Assembly (NCBI GenBank): GCA_015143735.1
Contig: VKHC01000468.1
Coordinates: 1-11,765 of the forward strand
From: Synura sp. LO234KE
Lineage: Eukaryota; Sar; Synurophyceae; Synurales; Mallomonadaceae
Direction of reading: 5' to 3'
DNA length: 11,765 bases
Shown here: in pieces, positions 9,331 through 11,765 of the stretch
How the letters are laid out: each line of letters opens with the position of its first letter
How positions within the stretch are numbered: the stretch's first letter is position 1
Notes under the pieces: model-generated
Told to the model about the DNA's origin: nothing
What the model saw: only the letters and a program-made list of their open reading frames with translations
Database searches by the model: none
Made by a program: the position numbers and the translations under genes

Positions 9331-9595
9331 GTCAAGAAGACCATGTTTATACACCACCATGCTCGTATGGAAACGCTACTAACAGTGTTGCCCATCCACA
9401 GGGTTTGAATTCTTCCAGACGTTCGCTACGTAAGTTATGGTGAAGTCTCTTACCCGCCTGGTCAGCATCTTCAATATGCAATCCCCTACTTGGAGCAAAT
9501 GTACATGAAGTACTAGATGTTTCCTATGAAAGTGCTTGTTGCTTTCAAAAAATAAATCGCAACAACATTATTAGCTTATAACCGAGGGCAGAATG
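9331..9595. repeat. Dispersed repeat, copy 2 (about 265 bp)
   Basis: This is the second copy of the segment at 7661-7900. It is longer because of small insertions (for example TGTACATGAAG after GAGCAAA, and extra bases near 9345-9358). Similarity ends abruptly after GGGCAGAATG in both copies, which marks one true boundary. It lies about 320 bp to the right of copy 2 of the FG/YQ family, whereas the first repeat lies about 890 bp to the right of copy 1, so a simple tandem duplication would need later insertions or deletions. Confidence 0.85.
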
Positions 9596-9632
9596 TCGAG
9601 TAAAAAAACATTTGATATTACGAGGTAGTATG

Positions 9633-9780
9633 TCTCTTCACACCACTTGTTTTCCTTGCGCACTTACGCCTCCTCTTCAGGAGTAAAAAGTCTTTTGTAT
9701 CTCCTCCGGCGAACAGGAGTAAGTGATTTACGATCTTTAAAGTCTTTCGAATTTCCTCCGGCGTCTTGCCTCCAATTTCG
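9633..9780 (-). pseudogene. SKP1: SKP1 C-terminal pseudogene fragment
   Basis: SKP1 is the F-box adaptor of SCF ubiquitin ligases. Minus-strand translation from 9780 gives ASEIGGKTPEEIRKTLKIVN, close to the conserved GKTPEEIRKTFNI segment. In a different frame the next part reads TPEEEA, stop, VRKENKWCEE, which matches the conserved SKP1 C-terminus. Between the two, a stretch of about 50 bp is duplicated: GCCGGAGGA, a short spacer and AAAGACTTT occur twice, starting near 9763 and 9711. This explains the frame change. The in-frame TAA sits where the family usually has Gln (CAA to TAA). The N-terminal two thirds of SKP1 are not found here. The fragment is non-functional and implies another, intact SKP1 gene in the genome. 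Confidence 0.85.
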
Positions 9781-9799
9781 CTTGCACCGGTAGGGTGTT

Positions 9800-9907
9800 T
9801 TATAAAAAAGTGTTCTCTGTGCTTGCACCATAACAAATGAGTTTTGCTACTTGACTTCTGAGTCCTTTTGCCTCAGAAATAGCCTGATAAATTTTAGATC
9901 CACCACG
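9800..9907 (-). pseudogene. Short protein-like remnant, unidentified
   Basis: A minus-strand frame of about 36 codons, ending at TAA 9802-9800, reads SKIYQAISEAKGLRSQVAKL and then ICYGASTENTF. It has no initiator Met and abuts the SKP1 fragment, but I cannot match it to SKP1. It could be an unrelated coding scrap or chance. Confidence 0.2.
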
Positions 9908-10303
9908 TTATCTATTTCTCCAGAAGCGCAGGCGCCACCACTCCGGGTTCTGTACAGCTTTTGGTGTTTGCTGCAAGATGAATCATCACGACCAACAAAA
10001 ACGGAGTCTCCAACCTGATTCAATTATAGCGACTTTCAAGGAGAACGGAATCCACGGGTATTCCTCAAGGCAAAGGTTATCAAGCGCGTACTCTTCCAAC
10101 AGGGGTACTTACTTCGACCCGGGAACATGCATCTGACTACCCAAGTGACATAGTAATTGACATATATACTAAACTTAATGCTCCCTCAAGTGCGATCGCC
10201 AATAGCCCAGATTGTTCCGAATGATTTCACATCTTAATTATTATCGGTAGATAATAAAGGCACGGTCACCACGCAGAAATGCTTAATGATTGCGAACCCC
10301 CCA
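9908..10303. other. Stretch without a recognisable gene
   Basis: All frames are broken by frequent stops, and I find no RNA gene, repeat or motif. An AATAAA at 10253-10258 is the only signal-like element and has no gene upstream to serve. Confidence 0.5.
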
Positions 10304-10450
10304 CGTGTACCAACTAGCGATTCCCCTTGACCGAGTGGGGATAGGGTGAGGCAGCCTTCGCCCGAGAGCGTTGGGAAGACCTCCCACTGGGACGATTAGA
10401 ATGCGACGACGTCCCCAACTAAATAGAAGGGGACGCGCGTTCCAACCCCG
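10304..10450. repeat. GC-rich segment, diverged copy B
   Basis: This is the partner of the segment at 4563-4730. The best match is TGTACCAA...TTGACCGAGTGGGG...GAGGCAG...CGCCCGAGAGC...GGGAAGA. The copies diverge by many substitutions and small indels, and the match fades after the AAGGGGACG region. Confidence 0.5.
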
Positions 10451-11137
10451 TGGAAAGCCATGACGTGATAGTAGTGGCGGGAAAGGCACAAGAGAACTCC
10501 TATGATAATAGGAGGGAAAGAGTGTGATAGAGTGAACACAGGTATCGGAAACAAAGACCATCACGCCGAGACCAGAGAGCTGAAGAGAGGACCAGATCCG
10601 ACAAGAAGAGAACCTTTCCAGCACAGAAAGGTGCTTGCCCTATAGCAACTTCAGAGGTGGACGCCTGCTGACAAGTCACTCCTCCACGACTCATGTGCTC
10701 CATGGATCTTTCGGGCCGGTCAAGAACAGCTGTGAAGATATCCCTTTTAACCCTGCTACTACTGTTAGTTCGAGTGTTGGAATTTGAAAGTAGTAAGGAA
10801 GGCAAAGGCTATATTGTTCGGAAGGAAGCTGCAGCTGGGTGGGATAAAAGGGCGGTCTACAAAGCCAATAATCTTGTTCTATAAAAGATTTACGACCCCT
10901 CTTGCCATGTTACTGCTGGTCCAAAACTCTGAAATTGATAACAGACTTCGAGTGAAAAGTATCCGGGCAGCTTTTCGCTAAAAGATGGTTGACACCTTCT
11001 AGTGACTGCTGTCTCAGTACCGAGTGCTGATGCTCTGATGAAGTGATAACAGAGATTACTACAATTTTGGCAGAGAGATGTTCAGATGTAACGGCGATTG
11101 TAGATCCTCAGAGTTAAATTTAAAATCGAGGGCGAAA
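10451..11137. other. Stretch without a recognisable gene
   Basis: The longest frames (10500-10805 minus and 10693-10884 plus) overlap in antisense and show no family motif. Nothing here aligns by eye with the left-hand sequence flanking GC-rich copy A. Confidence 0.5.
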
Positions 11138-11346
11138 TCACTGTTGATTTCGACTCCGAAAAAATACAAATATTGAGGCATTCTTGCCAACGTAATTTTG
11201 CGAAAAATTAATTTGGGCAAGAACTCCCAGGTTCTCCAAATATGAAATATTAAGCGTAATTGCTTTGGAATAATTCATTTTTGAAATTCGCGTTGGTGTG
11301 AAGTTGAAAATTTTGTCTCGGTCAGGATTGAGTTGACCTGGATTTC
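11138..11346 (-). pseudogene. Copy 3 of the QLNPDRDKIF family, fragment
   Basis: A minus-strand frame opens right after a TAA and reads GNPGQLNPDRDKIFNFTP (unit at 11300-11335). It then runs about 45 more codons, through ISYLENLGVLAQINFSQN, to TGA 11140-11138. The ten-residue core equals unit 1 of copy 1. Codons differ at CTG/CTC, CCA/CCT, GAT/GAC, AGA/CGA, GAT/GAC and ATA/ATT, all synonymous. There is no ATG ahead of the unit. It may be a lone exon or a broken copy. Confidence 0.45.
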
Positions 11347-11576
11347 CTTAGCCTTTAGTAATAACCTTGGATTCCTTTATTTGTGACGGTCACTATCTTG
11401 GACAAGCCGGAGCTACAAGTTTTGTTGGACGCAATGCTCAAATAGCTCAGGTTGTTGTGGAGTGGCCAGAGGATCACGACGGAGCGCTTTCATGGCGGAG
11501 GAGATTCCCTAGAGAGCGTGTTCACTCCTCTAAGAATGTTGTTAGATCGAATATCTGTGCTCTGTAGTTTTTCGCT

Positions 11577-11765
11577 CTAGACCTTGTCCTCTGTTCCGTC
11601 TTTCAGATCTAGGTTGAAATGGTGACCAGAAATTTCGCCGAGGTATGTATTGTTCCACCTTTCATCATACGTTTTTTTGCTTCCTCCTACATCCGTGTAC
11701 CAAAATTTAGAGACTTTAGTATCCGTTAAAGTGTTACTAAAGTGCCGGTAAAGTACCGGCAAAGT
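11577..11765 (-). CDS. Possible C-terminal part of a gene entering from the right edge
   Basis: The minus-strand frame is open from the window edge to TAG at 11579-11577. It reads like ordinary protein, for example KFWYTDVGGSKKTYDERWNN and YLGEISGHHFNLDLKDGTED, with aromatic and acidic residues and no low complexity. I recognise no family. The first codons fall in the 11-bp tandem repeat, so a splice acceptor may lie inside it and the true exon may start near 11715. A second frame overlaps nothing on this strand. Confidence 0.35.
   Translation of the reverse strand, partial: TLPVLYRHFSNTLTDTKVSKFWYTDVGGSKKTYDERWNNTYLGEISGHHFNLDLKDGTEDKV
11725..11765. repeat. Short tandem repeat with perfect hairpin
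   Basis: Degenerate units of about 11 bp, TTAAAGTGTTAC, TAAAGTGCCGG, TAAAGTACCGG and CAAAGT, run to the window edge. Two units form a perfect inverted repeat, GCCGGTA and TACCGGC, with a 3-nt AAG loop (11744-11760). The array is cut by the window end, so its length is unknown. Confidence 0.7.

Noticed and set aside
9395-9420. tRNA T-arm-like GGGTTTGAATTC
   Set aside because: No acceptor, D or anticodon arms can be folded at the right distances on either strand. The same motif sits in the repeat copy at 7718-7728.
10283-10805. Two overlapping minus-strand frames of about 100 codons each
   Set aside because: Both are Leu/Ser/Arg-rich without motifs, and one falls in the GC-rich repeat B. They look like chance openness.
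1-11765. CRISPR array, prokaryotic operon or defence island
   Set aside because: No regularly spaced repeats, no Shine-Dalgarno-led gene strings, and the recognisable genes carry spliceosomal introns.

Overview
The window looks eukaryotic, and I read it as nuclear DNA of a protist or alga. Two split genes have GT-AG introns of 61-97 nt, there are no ribosome binding sites or operons, and AATAAA signals follow a gene. The two best genes belong to eukaryotic families: a TMEM260-type O-mannosyltransferase and a CML21/22-like EF-hand protein. I cannot name the species. I see no prokaryotic defence or metabolic cluster and no CRISPR array.

Positions 1-4000 are the gene-bearing part. On the minus strand, positions 2833 to 58 (or further left) encode a TMEM260/DUF2723 multi-span ER glycosyltransferase in three exons. 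On the plus strand, 2963-3982 encodes a 286-residue EF-hand protein with a predicted lipid-modified N-terminus, also in three exons. The genes are divergent and only 129 bp separate their start codons, so they probably share a bidirectional promoter. The exon joins were set by reading-frame phase and by family motifs that continue across each junction.

Positions 4000-11765 look like a gene graveyard. It holds broken coding sequence, repeated segments and long stretches with nothing readable. Identified items are:
- a chain of frameshifted minus-strand reading frames (4873-6000);
- a degenerate copy of an unidentified protein family with FG-type, QLNPDRDKIF-type and AYQxYL-type motifs (about 5985-6770), with weaker copies at 8780-9012 and 11138-11346;
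- a duplicated segment of about 240-265 bp (7661-7900 and 9331-9595);
- a diverged pair of GC-rich segments (4563-4730 and 10304-10450);
- a clear SKP1 C-terminal pseudogene fragment (9633-9780);
- a possible partial gene at the right edge (11577-11765, minus) beside a short tandem repeat.

The most unusual signal is the QLNPDRDKIF family. Its scattered units differ mostly at synonymous positions, so they descend from a selected protein that diverged long ago, yet the surrounding frames are now broken. I found no evidence of an intact undescribed system here.
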